From contig NZ_JAAGWZ010000001.1 of NCBI RefSeq assembly GCF_010686725.1, positions 248,001 to 312,000 on the forward strand: DNA of 64,000 nt. The letters run 5' to 3'. Source of the DNA: Galbitalea soli. Its GTDB lineage: Bacteria; Actinomycetota; Actinomycetes; Actinomycetales; Microbacteriaceae. Position numbers and translations under genes: made by a program. Below are positions 1 to 8,480 of this stretch, piece after piece. Under the pieces are notes generated by a model that searched no databases, was not told where the DNA came from, and saw nothing but the letters and a program-made list of their open reading frames with translations. Within the stretch, counting starts at the first letter, position 1; each line of letters begins with the position of its first letter.

Positions 1-169
1 TCGCGGGCTTGCCGCGGGTCACGAGGATTCGTCCCGCGCTCGTCTCCAGCGCCTTGATGCGCTGGCTCACGGCCGAGGGCGTGAGGTGCAGTGTCGTCGC
101 GGCGGCGTCGAAGGAGCCGCCATCGATCACCGCGGCCAGTGCGCGGAGCTGGGCGAGGTCGACCGTCAC
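1..169 (-). CDS. lysG: LysR-family regulator LysG/ArgP, N-terminal part
   Basis: Only the first 56 codons are in the window; the gene runs off the left edge. They form a LysR-type winged helix-turn-helix: an LRALAAVIDGGSF first helix, then the recognition region with TPSAVSQRIKALE. LysG/ArgP proteins sense basic amino acids and activate a divergent exporter gene. That exporter, LysE, lies directly across the intergenic region, which is the main reason for the specific name. The start is GTG at 169. It abuts a palindrome, and a TAGAAT -10-like hexamer sits on the minus strand at 182-177, so the mRNA may be leaderless; this is an inference. Confidence 0.85.
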   Translation of the reverse strand, partial: MTVDLAQLRALAAVIDGGSFDAAATTLHLTPSAVSQRIKALETSAGRILVTRGKPA

Positions 170-185
170 ATTAGCGATTCTAATG
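169..185. promoter_or_regulatory. Palindromic LysG operator candidate
   Basis: CATTAG and CTAATG form a perfect inverted repeat around a 5-bp spacer, in the 70-bp gap between lysG and lysE. LysR-type regulators bind interrupted dyads of this kind in divergent promoters. The dyad overlaps the lysG start and a TAGAAT -10-like hexamer, so binding could both autorepress lysG and activate lysE. Its use as an operator is inferred. Confidence 0.6.
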
Positions 186-239
186 CGAGTGATGATTCTT
201 TAGCTGGAATGCAGGGCGAGTGATCCGTACAGTCGACTC

Positions 240-881
240 ATGCCCTCCGGTTCACCGCTCGCCGATGCCGCGCTCATCGCCCTCGCCGGAGCGGGATTCG
301 GATTCTCGCTCATCGTCGCGATCGGCGCGCAGAACGCCTTCGTGCTGCGACAGGGGCTGCGGCGCGAGCACATCGCCGTGGTGATCCTGATCTGCGCCGC
401 GTCGGACGCCGTTCTCATCTCCGTCGGCGTGGGCGGCCTCGGCAGCCTGCTCCAATTGGCGCCCTGGCTGCTGACCGTCATGCGGGTGGTCGGAGCGGGA
501 TTTCTGCTCGTCTACGGCGCCCTCGCCGCGCGACGCGCCCTCCGCCCCGCGGTCCTGTCGACGGATGCCTCGGGCGCGCGGGCGTCGACCCTCGCCGTCG
601 CGGGCACCGCCCTGGCGCTCACCTGGCTCAACCCGCACGTCTACCTCGACACGATCGTGCTGCTCGGCTCCGTCGCGGCGACGCACGGCGCGGACCGCTG
701 GTGGTTCGGGGCCGGAGCCGCGCTGGCGAGCGTCGTCTGGTTCACCGGGCTGGGACTGGGCGCGCGGCTGCTGCGCCCCGTCTTCGCCCGCCCCGGCGCG
801 TGGCGGGTGCTCGACGCGCTCGTCGCCGCCGTCATGCTGACGATCGCGGCCACGCTGCTGCTCGGGCTCGCCACGGGGTAG
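240..881 (+). CDS. lysE: LysE/ArgO family amino-acid exporter
   Basis: The 213-residue inner-membrane protein exports basic amino acids (lysine/arginine). It has the usual LysE length and about six hydrophobic segments. The family signature GAQNAFVLRQGL is at about residues 29-40, and a conserved TWLNPHVYLDT stretch near residues 129-139 matches the NPxxYLD motif of the family. The gene is divergent from lysG with a palindrome between them, the classical arrangement in Corynebacterium. Expression is expected to be LysG-dependent and induced by excess lysine or arginine. The ATG at 240 is the first start in frame and fits the N-terminus of homologues. Confidence 0.93.
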   Translation: MPSGSPLADAALIALAGAGFGFSLIVAIGAQNAFVLRQGLRREHIAVVILICAASDAVLISVGVGGLGSLLQLAPWLLTVMRVVGAGFLLVYGALAARRALRPAVLSTDASGARASTLAVAGTALALTWLNPHVYLDTIVLLGSVAATHGADRWWFGAGAALASVVWFTGLGLGARLLRPVFARPGAWRVLDALVAAVMLTIAATLLLGLATG

Positions 882-910
882 CCGCCCGGGGATGCCGATC
901 GGTGCAGGGA

Positions 911-1954
911 TCAGACGAGCGCCGTCGCCGGCTCCCAGCCGATCGCGGGGGCGATCTGGGTGGCCACCGTCTCCAGCAGGTGGGCGTTGTAGTCGACCCC
1001 CAGCTGGTTGGGGACGGTGAGCAGGATCGTGTCGGCCGCCAGCACGGCGGGGTCGTCGAGCAGCTCTTCAACGATCCGGTCGGGTTCGCCCACGTAGCTC
1101 TTCCCGAAGCGGGCGATCGTGTCGGCATCGAGGTAACCGACCTGATCGTGGCGCTCCTCGCGACCGCGCGCCCCGAAGTAGGCGCGGTCCTGGTCGGTGG
1201 TGATCGGAAGGATGCTGCGGCTGACCGAGACGCGAGGCTCCCGCTCCCAGCCGGCCTCCTTCCACGCCTCGCGGAAGATGGCGATCTGCTCGGCCTGCAA
1301 CTCGCCGAACGACACCCCCGTGTCCTCCGTCAGCAGCGTGCTGCTCATGAGGTTGAGCCCCTGCTCGGCCGTCCACCGGGCGGTCTGGCGCGTGCCGGAG
1401 CCCCACCAGATCCGGTCGGCAAGACCGGGGGACTGGGGGAGCACGGGGAGGGGTGCCGTCGTCCCCGTCAGCTGGGGGTTCGCGGTCGCAACGCCCGCCC
1501 CGCGGAGCGCGGCGAGGAAGAGTTCGGTGTGAGCGCGGGCGAGGTCGGCGTCGGTCATCCCCTCGGGCGGCACAAACCCGAAGGCCTCCGAGCCGCGCAG
1601 CGCCGTCTCGGGTGACCCGCGGCTGACCCCGAGCTGGAGCCTGCCGCCACTGATGAGGTCCGCGCTCGCGGCCTCCTCGGCGGCATAGAGCGGATTCTCG
1701 TAGCGCATGTCGATGACGCCCGTGCCGATCTCGATGCGGCTCGTGCGCGCCCCGATCGCGGCGAGCAGCGGGTACGGCGCAGCGAGCTGCCGGGCGAAGT
1801 GGTGCACGCGCACAAAGGCGCCGTCGATGCCGAGCTCCTCGGCCGCGACCGCCAACTCGATCGTCTGCAGGAGCGAGTCGGCCGCGGTGCGCACCTGCGA
1901 CCCCGGAACGGCCTGCCAGTGGCCGAACGACAGGAACCCGATCTTCTTCTTCAC
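911..1954 (-). CDS. LLM-class flavin-dependent oxidoreductase
   Basis: This 347-residue TIM-barrel protein belongs to the bacterial luciferase-like monooxygenase family, which uses FMN or F420. Seen in the sequence are the N-terminal strand KIGFLSFGHW, the ADLISGGRLQLGVSRG motif near residue 100 and the IWWGSGTRQTA segment after the middle. The substrate cannot be read from sequence. The chosen start, GTG at 1954, places KKKIGFLSFG at the N-terminus as in the family; in-frame codons further upstream lie in the preceding esterase gene. It is the last gene of a three-gene minus-strand set with the carboxylesterase and a second LLM protein, 47 bp after the esterase stop. Confidence 0.85.
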   Translation of the reverse strand: MKKKIGFLSFGHWQAVPGSQVRTAADSLLQTIELAVAAEELGIDGAFVRVHHFARQLAAPYPLLAAIGARTSRIEIGTGVIDMRYENPLYAAEEAASADLISGGRLQLGVSRGSPETALRGSEAFGFVPPEGMTDADLARAHTELFLAALRGAGVATANPQLTGTTAPLPVLPQSPGLADRIWWGSGTRQTARWTAEQGLNLMSSTLLTEDTGVSFGELQAEQIAIFREAWKEAGWEREPRVSVSRSILPITTDQDRAYFGARGREERHDQVGYLDADTIARFGKSYVGEPDRIVEELLDDPAVLAADTILLTVPNQLGVDYNAHLLETVATQIAPAIGWEPATALV

Positions 1955-2001
1955 GACCGGTGCAACCCGCGGCTCGGCCCCGTCATTCCCCGGATGACCG
2001 G

Positions 2002-3501
2002 CTACGAGCCGCCCTCCGCTGAGTGCAGCGGCACCCAGCCCGCCCACGCGAGGCGGCGGTCCCGGCGCGTGTCCCGCTCCACCCGGTCCACCATGTCGTA
2101 GCTCAGGCTCTCGCGTCGCTCGGGGGAGTACCGGGGCCACGCCTCGGGGAGGGTGCCGGTGGCGGCGAAGGTGTACCAGTGCTCGCGCATCCGCTCGCCG
2201 ACCGCCCGCAGATCGCGCGCGCCGCCGAGCAGCGTGCTGAGGCGGCCGACCCAGCCGCGCTCGCGCTCGAAGACCGTGATGAGGTCGGCCCCGTGGGTGG
2301 CGTCGATGCCGAGGAGCCGCAGCAGGGGCGGGGCGTAGTCGAGTCGGTAGAGCCACGCGGGGTGGCGCGCCGAGTGCTGCTCCGCGAGCCGCTGACTGGG
2401 GAACCAGAATGCGAAGTCGCCGCCGAAGTCCAGGTCGTCGCGGCGGGTGCCAAAGCGGTAGGCGCGCGCGAAGTGCTCGCGCGCGGCCGGTGGCGTCGCC
2501 GCGAGCAGCCCCTCGCGGCGGGAGCGAGTGGTGGCGAGGATCCGCCGCTTGCCCCAGAAGACGGAGCCCTCCCGCCCGGTCGTGCCGATGAGGAGGGGAA
2601 TGTCGTGCTGGTGACCGCGACGGAATGCCTCGAAGGGATGCTCGGGAAGGTAGGCGCCGTCGACCACAGGGCTGAACGCGAGGTCGCCGGGGTAGGCGTC
2701 CGGTACCTCGGCGAACAGCAGTCGCGCGGCGGTGACGAGGGCGTCGGCGGACGCGTCGCGCAGGGCCTCCGCTTCGCGGCCGACGGGAGCCCCGAGCAGT
2801 CGCAGGAAGTCGCGGCCCGAGCGGCGCGTGTCGTGGGGCCAGTAGACGGCGTTGCTCGGCGGACTCTGCGCGATCGCCCGGGCGAAGAGTCCCCGTGCCA
2901 CGGGCGTCGTCATCAAGGTGGTGACGGCATTGCCGCCGGAGCTCTCGCCGTACACCGTGACGCGCTCGGGGTCGCCGCCGAACCGAGCGATGTTGTCGCG
3001 CACCCACTCGAGCGCGGCGACCTGATCGCGCAGGCCGAGATTGGTGTCGAAGCCGAACTCGCTGAAGTCGAGGTAGCCGAGCGCATTCAGCCGGTAGTTG
3101 AGGGTGACGTGCACGACGCCGCGCCGCACGAACGTGGTACCGCGCCACGGGGAGTCGGCGGGGGAGCCCACGCTGTAGGCGCCGCCGTGGATGAACACCA
3201 TCACGGGCAGGGAGTCGGCGCCCGACGGCGCCGCGATGTTGAGCGTGAGGCAGTCCTCGCTCCGTGGCGTCGACGGCGCCGCACCGCCGAACGGCCCCTT
3301 GCGATCCTGCGTCGCCACCGGGCCGAAGCGCGTCGCGTCGCGCACACCGGTCCACGGGATCACCGGGGCCGGCGCCCGCAGCCGTCTCGCCCCCACCGGG
3401 GGAGCGGCGTAGGGCACCCCTCGCCACTCGTCGATGGCGGCGGAGCTGCGGCCGCGAACGACGCCGCCCGTCACCGCCCGGTCGAGTCGATCATCGCTCA
3501 C
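2002..3501 (-). CDS. Type-B carboxylesterase/lipase family protein
   Basis: The 499-residue alpha/beta hydrolase is of the cholinesterase-like carboxylesterase family and hydrolyses ester substrates. The oxyanion-hole motif HGGAYSVGS is near residue 104, the nucleophile elbow GESSGG near residue 186, and a THGADL histidine near residue 400 completes a plausible triad. The N-terminal GVPYAAPPVGARR region is typical of the family. No signal peptide is visible, so it is probably cytoplasmic. The GTG start at 3501 lies 9 bp after the upstream monooxygenase stop, which suggests cotranscription. Two monooxygenases flanking an esterase resemble a small catabolic unit; the true substrate is unknown. 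Confidence 0.88.
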   Translation of the reverse strand: MSDDRLDRAVTGGVVRGRSSAAIDEWRGVPYAAPPVGARRLRAPAPVIPWTGVRDATRFGPVATQDRKGPFGGAAPSTPRSEDCLTLNIAAPSGADSLPVMVFIHGGAYSVGSPADSPWRGTTFVRRGVVHVTLNYRLNALGYLDFSEFGFDTNLGLRDQVAALEWVRDNIARFGGDPERVTVYGESSGGNAVTTLMTTPVARGLFARAIAQSPPSNAVYWPHDTRRSGRDFLRLLGAPVGREAEALRDASADALVTAARLLFAEVPDAYPGDLAFSPVVDGAYLPEHPFEAFRRGHQHDIPLLIGTTGREGSVFWGKRRILATTRSRREGLLAATPPAAREHFARAYRFGTRRDDLDFGGDFAFWFPSQRLAEQHSARHPAWLYRLDYAPPLLRLLGIDATHGADLITVFERERGWVGRLSTLLGGARDLRAVGERMREHWYTFAATGTLPEAWPRYSPERRESLSYDMVDRVERDTRRDRRLAWAGWVPLHSAEGGS

Positions 3502-3510
3502 GGGGCGAGC

Positions 3511-4875
3511 CTAGACGGTGGGCCTGAACCCCACCCCCGGATGCCCGGCCTGCAGCCGCGGCGTCGGAGCCCCCGTCAGCATCTCTCGCAGACTCCCGTG
3601 GCGGGGATCCGCGGGCAGGAGCCCGCGGTCGCGCAGTCGCGGCATCACCTCGTCGATGAAGTCGCGGTAGGTGGCGATGCCCCCGAAGCTGTGCTCGATG
3701 AGGAACCCGTCCACGTCGGTGTCCCGCACGAGGGTTTCGATGTCGGCGGCGACGCTGTCGGGGGTTCCCGTGACCTTGGTGCCGCCGAGGGTGCGGGCGA
3801 GGGCGTCGAGAACCGTACCGACGGTCATCCCCTGCCCCTGGTACATCGCGAGGGTCGTCTGCCCGACCTGCGTGCTCAGCTCGTCGACGGGGGTGTCGGG
3901 GTCGATGCCCAGCAGGTTCACGCCGCTCCAGCCGAGGTACAGCGCCGCCATGGCGTCGCGGCTCGGCGCCGCGGTGAGGGAGTCGCGGAGGCTCTGCGCC
4001 GCGGCCGGCGTCGGGGCTGTGACGACGGAGATGCTGTTGATCACCTTGACCGAGTCGCCGCGGCGGCCGCGGGCGGCGACCTCCGCCCGGATGCGCGCGA
4101 CGAGCGCCGCGGCCTTCGCCGGGTCGCGCTCCTGGATGAACACGCACTCCGCGATGCGGGCGGCGAATTCGACGCCCCGGGTGGAGGCGCCGGCCTGGAA
4201 GAGCGTCGGTGTGCGCTGGGGACCGGGGCTCACCGGAAAGTAGCCGTCGAGGGAGAAGAACTCGCCCTCGTGGCGGATGCGGTGCACGCGCGCCGGGTCG
4301 GTGAACACGCGGGCGGCCTTGTCGACGACCGCGGCGTCCTCCGACCAGCCGCCCTCCCAGAGCTGCAGCGCGACGTCGATGAACTCGTCCGCACGGTCGT
4401 AGCGGCGGTCGTGCGGCGTCACGCTGCGCAGGCCGAGCAGCTTCACGAGCGCCTGTTGCATGTCGGAGGTCACGACGTTCCAGCCGACCCGGCCGCCCGT
4501 CAGGGTGTCGAGGGTGGCGAAACGCCGCGCCAGCAGGTACGGCTGCTCGGAGGTCGTCGACGCGGTCACCACGAATCCCAGTCGATCCACCGTCGCGGCG
4601 AGAGCGCTCACGATCGTCAGGGGGTCGTGCACGGGGAACTGCACCGCCTCGCGGATGACCACTTCGGGTACCTCGCCCGCGTCATCCATCGGGTACCCGA
4701 GCGCGTCGGCGAAGAACAGGAAGTCGAATCCCGCGGCATCGAGCTCGCGCGCGAGGGACTGCCAGTACGGAAGGGTCGCGAATCCCGCCGGCGTGCTCCG
4801 CTCGTGCGGCCAGCCGTTGCTGATGAAGCTCGGCGTGAACTCCTCGAATGCGCCGAGCACGATCTCTTTGGGCAC
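3511..4875 (-). CDS. NtaA/SnaA/DszA-type FMN-dependent monooxygenase
   Basis: The 454-residue protein has the length and motifs of the nitrilotriacetate/dibenzothiophene-sulfone monooxygenase branch of luciferase-like flavoproteins. Family markers are GRVGWNVVTS near residues 127-136, YDRADEFIDVALQLWEG near 158-174, and PTLFQAGAS with RGVEFAARIAE near 222-240. These enzymes act with a separate flavin reductase, which is not present nearby. The GTG start at 4875 is preceded by a good AGGGAAGG ribosome-binding site. It heads the minus-strand set with the esterase and a second LLM gene. The substrate is unassigned. Confidence 0.88.
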   Translation of the reverse strand: MPKEIVLGAFEEFTPSFISNGWPHERSTPAGFATLPYWQSLARELDAAGFDFLFFADALGYPMDDAGEVPEVVIREAVQFPVHDPLTIVSALAATVDRLGFVVTASTTSEQPYLLARRFATLDTLTGGRVGWNVVTSDMQQALVKLLGLRSVTPHDRRYDRADEFIDVALQLWEGGWSEDAAVVDKAARVFTDPARVHRIRHEGEFFSLDGYFPVSPGPQRTPTLFQAGASTRGVEFAARIAECVFIQERDPAKAAALVARIRAEVAARGRRGDSVKVINSISVVTAPTPAAAQSLRDSLTAAPSRDAMAALYLGWSGVNLLGIDPDTPVDELSTQVGQTTLAMYQGQGMTVGTVLDALARTLGGTKVTGTPDSVAADIETLVRDTDVDGFLIEHSFGGIATYRDFIDEVMPRLRDRGLLPADPRHGSLREMLTGAPTPRLQAGHPGVGFRPTV

Positions 4876-5000
4876 GCGGTACCTTCCCTGTGGTGATGTG
4901 CCGCCAGCCTAGGCACTGAATATTTCGGGCTGATTATCTCGCCGGGGCAGCGGGCGCTGATTACGCTGGCGGGTGGGGCGATGCGATCGAGGGAGACAGC

Positions 5001-5456
5001 ATGCAGCGGATCATTCCTTTCCTGTGGTTCGACGATCAGGCGGTGGAGGCCGCGACCTTCTACACGGAGGTCTTCCCGAACTCCTCCGTCACCGGCATCA
5101 TGGGCCCGGCCGACGCCCCGATGGGAGTCGACTTCGTGCTCGACGGCCTGCGCTGCCGAGCGCTCAACGGCGGCCCGGTGTTCTCGCTCACCGAGGCGTT
5201 CTCGATGTGGGTGACGGCCGAGACCCAGGAGGAGATCGACTACTACTGGTCGAGCCTCACGGCGGGCGGCGGCGAGGAGAGCCAGTGCGGCTGGCTGAAG
5301 GATCGCTTCGGCCTCTCCTGGCAGATCGTGCCGCCGATCCTCGAGCAGCTGCTCGCCGACCCCGATCCCGGCGCCTCCGGGCGCGTCATGCAGGCGATGC
5401 TCGGAATGCGCAAGCTCGTCATCGCCGATCTTCTGGCCGCCCGCGACGCCGCCTGA
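5001..5456 (+). CDS. VOC (PhnB-like glyoxalase fold) protein
   Basis: The 151-residue protein has the PhnB/3-demethylubiquinone-methyltransferase-like version of the vicinal-oxygen-chelate fold. It opens with RIIPFLWFDDQAVEAATFY, and FPNSSVTGI and the CGWLKDRFGLSWQIVP segment near residues 94-109 are typical. Proteins of this type bind metals or small ligands, but members rarely have a known reaction. A GGGAG ribosome-binding site lies 6-7 bp before the ATG. It is divergent from the monooxygenase gene at 4875, and the 125-bp gap carries two GCTGATTA repeats (near 4930 and 4960) that could belong to either promoter. Confidence 0.85.
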   Translation: MQRIIPFLWFDDQAVEAATFYTEVFPNSSVTGIMGPADAPMGVDFVLDGLRCRALNGGPVFSLTEAFSMWVTAETQEEIDYYWSSLTAGGGEESQCGWLKDRFGLSWQIVPPILEQLLADPDPGASGRVMQAMLGMRKLVIADLLAARDAA

Positions 5457-5542
5457 GCGCTCGCCGCAGCGAGTTGTCGGCGGCACCGGCGTAGCATCGG
5501 CTTCGCCCGGGCGCCCACTCCCGGCGGTGAAGGGGGATGACC

Positions 5543-6427
5543 ATGCCCCCGTTCCCCGTCCTCCTCGGCAGCTGGCGGCTCGACCCCGTCGCCCTGACCC
5601 TCGCGGCCGTCGCGACCGGCCTCTACCTCTGGGGCGTGGCGCGGGTGCGCGCTCGGGGGCTCTCCTGGCCGCCCGCCCGCACCGCGGCCTTCCTGGGACT
5701 CGGGATCGGGTCGTACCTCGTGGTCTGCCTGGGGTTCCTCGGCGCCTTCAGCACTGAGCTGCGATTCGCGTTCAGCACCCGCACGGCCCTCCTGCTGTTC
5801 GTCGTGCCCGCGCTGCTCGCACTCGGTCGCCCGCTCACGCTCGCGCGCCGCGCGCTCGACGAGCCCGCCCGCGCGCGAGTGGAGCGGCTGATGGACAGCC
5901 GCTTTCTGAGAGTTCTCGGAAGCGCGATGGTGAGCCCGATCGTCGCCGTCCTGGTCTTCTCGGTGTTCCTCACCCCGCTCGCCGGGATTCTCCGCGCGAC
6001 GGCCGTCGGACAGGGCGTCGTCACTGCGCTGGTGCCCGCGCTCGGGCTCGTGCTGGTCATCCCGCTCATCGAGGCGGGCGGTTCACGCACCGGCTTCTTC
6101 GTGACGGTGGAGTTTCTGCTCGCCTTCGTCGAGCTCGTGATGGACGCGATCCCGGGCATCGTGATCCGGCTGAGCGGCGGCATCCTCGACGGGGTGCACA
6201 CCGCGGTCGGGTCGGGAGCCGCGTGGTTCCCCAGTCCGCTGCGCGATCAGCAGCTGTCGGGCGACCTGCTCTGGTTCATCGCCGAGATCGCCGACATCCC
6301 CGTGCTCGTGCTGCTGTTCGTGCGGTGGGCGCGGGTGGATCGCGGGGAGGCGCGCGGCTTCGACCAGTTGAGCGACGAGGAGATGGCGGAGCTCACGAGA
6401 CAGCACCTCCGCGGTCGGAGGGACTGA
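5543..6427 (+). CDS. CtaG-like cytochrome c oxidase assembly membrane protein
   Basis: This polytopic membrane protein of about 294 residues has at least seven hydrophobic segments and matches the caa3-type CtaG (DUF1404-like) family. That family helps copper insertion or assembly of terminal oxidases. The N-terminal WRLDPVALTLAAVATGLYLWG helix and the later PSPLRDQQLSGDLLWFIAEI segment are characteristic. Two in-frame ATGs are possible. AGGGGG directly abuts the one at 5537 and sits 6 bp before the one at 5543, so 5543 is preferred. It is not adjacent to oxidase genes in this window. Confidence 0.8.
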   Translation: MPPFPVLLGSWRLDPVALTLAAVATGLYLWGVARVRARGLSWPPARTAAFLGLGIGSYLVVCLGFLGAFSTELRFAFSTRTALLLFVVPALLALGRPLTLARRALDEPARARVERLMDSRFLRVLGSAMVSPIVAVLVFSVFLTPLAGILRATAVGQGVVTALVPALGLVLVIPLIEAGGSRTGFFVTVEFLLAFVELVMDAIPGIVIRLSGGILDGVHTAVGSGAAWFPSPLRDQQLSGDLLWFIAEIADIPVLVLLFVRWARVDRGEARGFDQLSDEEMAELTRQHLRGRRD

Positions 6428-6435
6428 GGCCTGCG

Positions 6436-6885
6436 TCAGTCGGCGGCGGCGCTCACCGGTTCGGCGGTGGCGGTGATCGTGTCGAGAGCCTTGCGCAGCG
6501 CGGTGCTCGAGGTGGTGATCGTGTAGGGGAAGTACACGACCTCGACGCCGACCTTCGCGAACTCGCGCTCGAGTCGCTCACCCTTCGCGGTGCCGCGCCA
6601 GTCGTCGCCCTTGAAGAAGACGTCGAACTTCAGCTCGCGCCAGACGTCGAGCTTGTCAGGCACGGTCTCGGCTACCGCATCGTCGACGAAGGAGATGTGG
6701 CGCACGATCTCCAGGCGCTCGGCGAGCGGGATGACCGGGGTGATGCCCTTGTTCTGGATGAGCATCTCGTCGGAGACGACCCCGGCGATCAGGAAGTCGC
6801 ACTGGCTCTTGGCGTGCTTGAGGATGTTGAGGTGGCCGACGTGGAAAAGGTCGAAAGCACCTGCTGCATAGCCGATTTTTGTCAC
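6436..6885 (-). CDS. Glycerol-3-phosphate cytidylyltransferase-like nucleotidyltransferase
   Basis: The 149-residue cytoplasmic enzyme has the TagD/HIGH-type nucleotidyltransferase fold. It carries GAFDLFHVGH (HxGH at residues 15-18), the FFKGDDWRGT segment, and a TSSTALRK stretch near 120-128 at the position of the family's RTEGISTT. It probably transfers CMP from CTP to glycerol-3-phosphate or a related polyol phosphate to give CDP-glycerol. An AMP-transferring relative is possible. It starts with GTG at 6885 and lies just downstream of the flippase on the same strand, at the edge of the polysaccharide region. A CDP-alcohol phosphotransferase 20 kb away (26969-27775) is a candidate user of its product. 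Confidence 0.8.
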   Translation of the reverse strand: MTKIGYAAGAFDLFHVGHLNILKHAKSQCDFLIAGVVSDEMLIQNKGITPVIPLAERLEIVRHISFVDDAVAETVPDKLDVWRELKFDVFFKGDDWRGTAKGERLEREFAKVGVEVVYFPYTITTSSTALRKALDTITATAEPVSAAAD

Positions 6886-6956
6886 TGGTTCGGGTTCTCT
6901 CTTCGGGTGAAAGAGCTCGCGGCGCACCATCGGGCGCGAAACTGGGTGCGGCCAGC

Positions 6957-8480
6957 TTACCGCTTCGCCCGGCGGGAGCGAAGGACCATTGTGCCGATCT
7001 CCACCACGCCGAGCACATCGCGGCGGAACGCGGGCACGAACCAGACGACCGCGGCGCCGACCGCGAGAGAGATCAGCACGCTCGCGACGAGCTGGAGGAT
7101 CTCGGGCGTCGCCGCGAGCATCCGCGTCACGGCGAAGGCCGAGACGGCGAGCACCCCCGCGACCACGATCACGCGCAGCGCACCGGTCACCAGGAGTTTC
7201 AGGGGGATGGGCGCCCGTCGGGACAGCCACCAGAGCGACAGCGGCCAGGCGAGCCCCGGGGCGATCGCGTAGCCGGTCGCGACCCCGATGATGCCCCACT
7301 GCGATCCCACGACGATGCAGGTGACCTTGATCACAGCGGTCACGATCGAGTAGCGCATGAGGTCGGAGGTGAGCCCGCGCGAGAGGTACACCCAGTAGCC
7401 CACGTAGGCCAGCGTCTGGAAGATGCCCGCCACCGCGAGCAGCCGCAGGATGGGGGCCACGCCGATCCAGTGCGAGCCGAGCAGCACCGAGGTGGCCGGG
7501 TCGGCGGCGCCCACGACGACGCCGAGCACCACGACGAGCGAGTAGCCGAGAGCGAGCTGACCGCGCGCGACGAAGTCGCCGTAGCGCTTCGTGTCGTCCA
7601 TGAGGCGCGCGAGGATGGGCAGCGCGACGGTCGTGGTGGGAGCGCGCAATTGCGTCAAGGGGGTCATGAGCAACTGGAAGCTTCGGTTGTAGAGGCCGAG
7701 CTGGGTGGCGCCGAAGCGGATTCCGATCGTCAGGGAGTCGACGTTGTTGGCGGCGTATCCGATGAGCTGAGTCACCACGAGGTGACTGCCGAAGGTGAGG
7801 AAGGCCCGCATGGGCGCGGTGCGGTCGTAGGCCCGCGGGAGCCAGCCCGCGAAGGAGACGAGGCAGACCAGGAGCGCCGCCGACTGCATGAGCTGTTGCG
7901 CGACGAGCGCCCACGCGCCCCACCCGAGCGCGGCGCCGACGATCGCGGAGGCGAGCCCGATGGCGGGGGAGAGCACGTCGCCGGTCGTGAGCTGCATGAA
8001 TTTCAGTCGCCGGTTCAGATCGGCGCGGTACTGGGTGGCGAGCCCGTTCATCAGGAAGGTCAGCGAGAGCGCTCGTGCGAGCGGCTCCACCTCCGGGTGG
8101 CGGTAGATGATCGCGATGAGCGGCGCGGCGAAGAACACGATGGTGGCCAGCACGAGCCCGATGCCGGCGTTCACCCAGAACAGGTTGTCGCGCTGTCCGC
8201 GCGAGAGTGTCTTCGACTGGATGGCGGCGGAGGAGAGCCCGAAGTCGCGGAAGATCTCGCCGATCCCGATGACGGCGAGCACCATCGCCACGACGCCGTA
8301 GGCGTGCGGTGTGAGGAGGCGCGCCAGCACGACCACGGAGACGACCTGAAGCAGGATGCGCGCGAACTGGCCGCTGAAGGTGATGAGGGCGCCCTTGGCC
8401 GCGCGCTCGCCGAGGCCCGGCCCGTGCTGCTGCTCCGGCGGGTCGATCGCGCCGAGCTCGGTGTCGTCCACTCCAGTCAT
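6957..8480 (-). CDS. Wzx/WzxC-type polysaccharide flippase
   Basis: The 507-residue integral membrane protein belongs to the polysaccharide branch of the MOP superfamily. About 14 hydrophobic segments can be traced. The N-terminal GALITFSGQFARILLQ and the RDFGLSSAAIQ and NLFWVNAGIGLVLA stretches match the WzxC/lipopolysaccharide-export group. Its role is to flip undecaprenyl-linked repeat units across the membrane. It overlaps the upstream pyruvyl-transferase gene by 4 bp (8477-8480), indicating translational coupling. The cytidylyltransferase follows 71 bp downstream. Confidence 0.9.
   Translation of the reverse strand: MTGVDDTELGAIDPPEQQHGPGLGERAAKGALITFSGQFARILLQVVSVVVLARLLTPHAYGVVAMVLAVIGIGEIFRDFGLSSAAIQSKTLSRGQRDNLFWVNAGIGLVLATIVFFAAPLIAIIYRHPEVEPLARALSLTFLMNGLATQYRADLNRRLKFMQLTTGDVLSPAIGLASAIVGAALGWGAWALVAQQLMQSAALLVCLVSFAGWLPRAYDRTAPMRAFLTFGSHLVVTQLIGYAANNVDSLTIGIRFGATQLGLYNRSFQLLMTPLTQLRAPTTTVALPILARLMDDTKRYGDFVARGQLALGYSLVVVLGVVVGAADPATSVLLGSHWIGVAPILRLLAVAGIFQTLAYVGYWVYLSRGLTSDLMRYSIVTAVIKVTCIVVGSQWGIIGVATGYAIAPGLAWPLSLWWLSRRAPIPLKLLVTGALRVIVVAGVLAVSAFAVTRMLAATPEILQLVASVLISLAVGAAVVWFVPAFRRDVLGVVEIGTMVLRSRRAKR

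Noticed and set aside
1955-3427. N-terminal extension of the 911-1954 monooxygenase frame
   Set aside because: The extension reads out of frame through the esterase gene and has Arg-rich nonsense composition; the family N-terminus begins at 1954.
2023-4896. Very long open frame (957 codons) on the plus strand opposite the monooxygenase/esterase genes
   Set aside because: It is antisense to three genes with clear family motifs, is Arg/Gly/Ala/Glu-rich without recognisable domains, and reflects the scarcity of stops in high-GC DNA.
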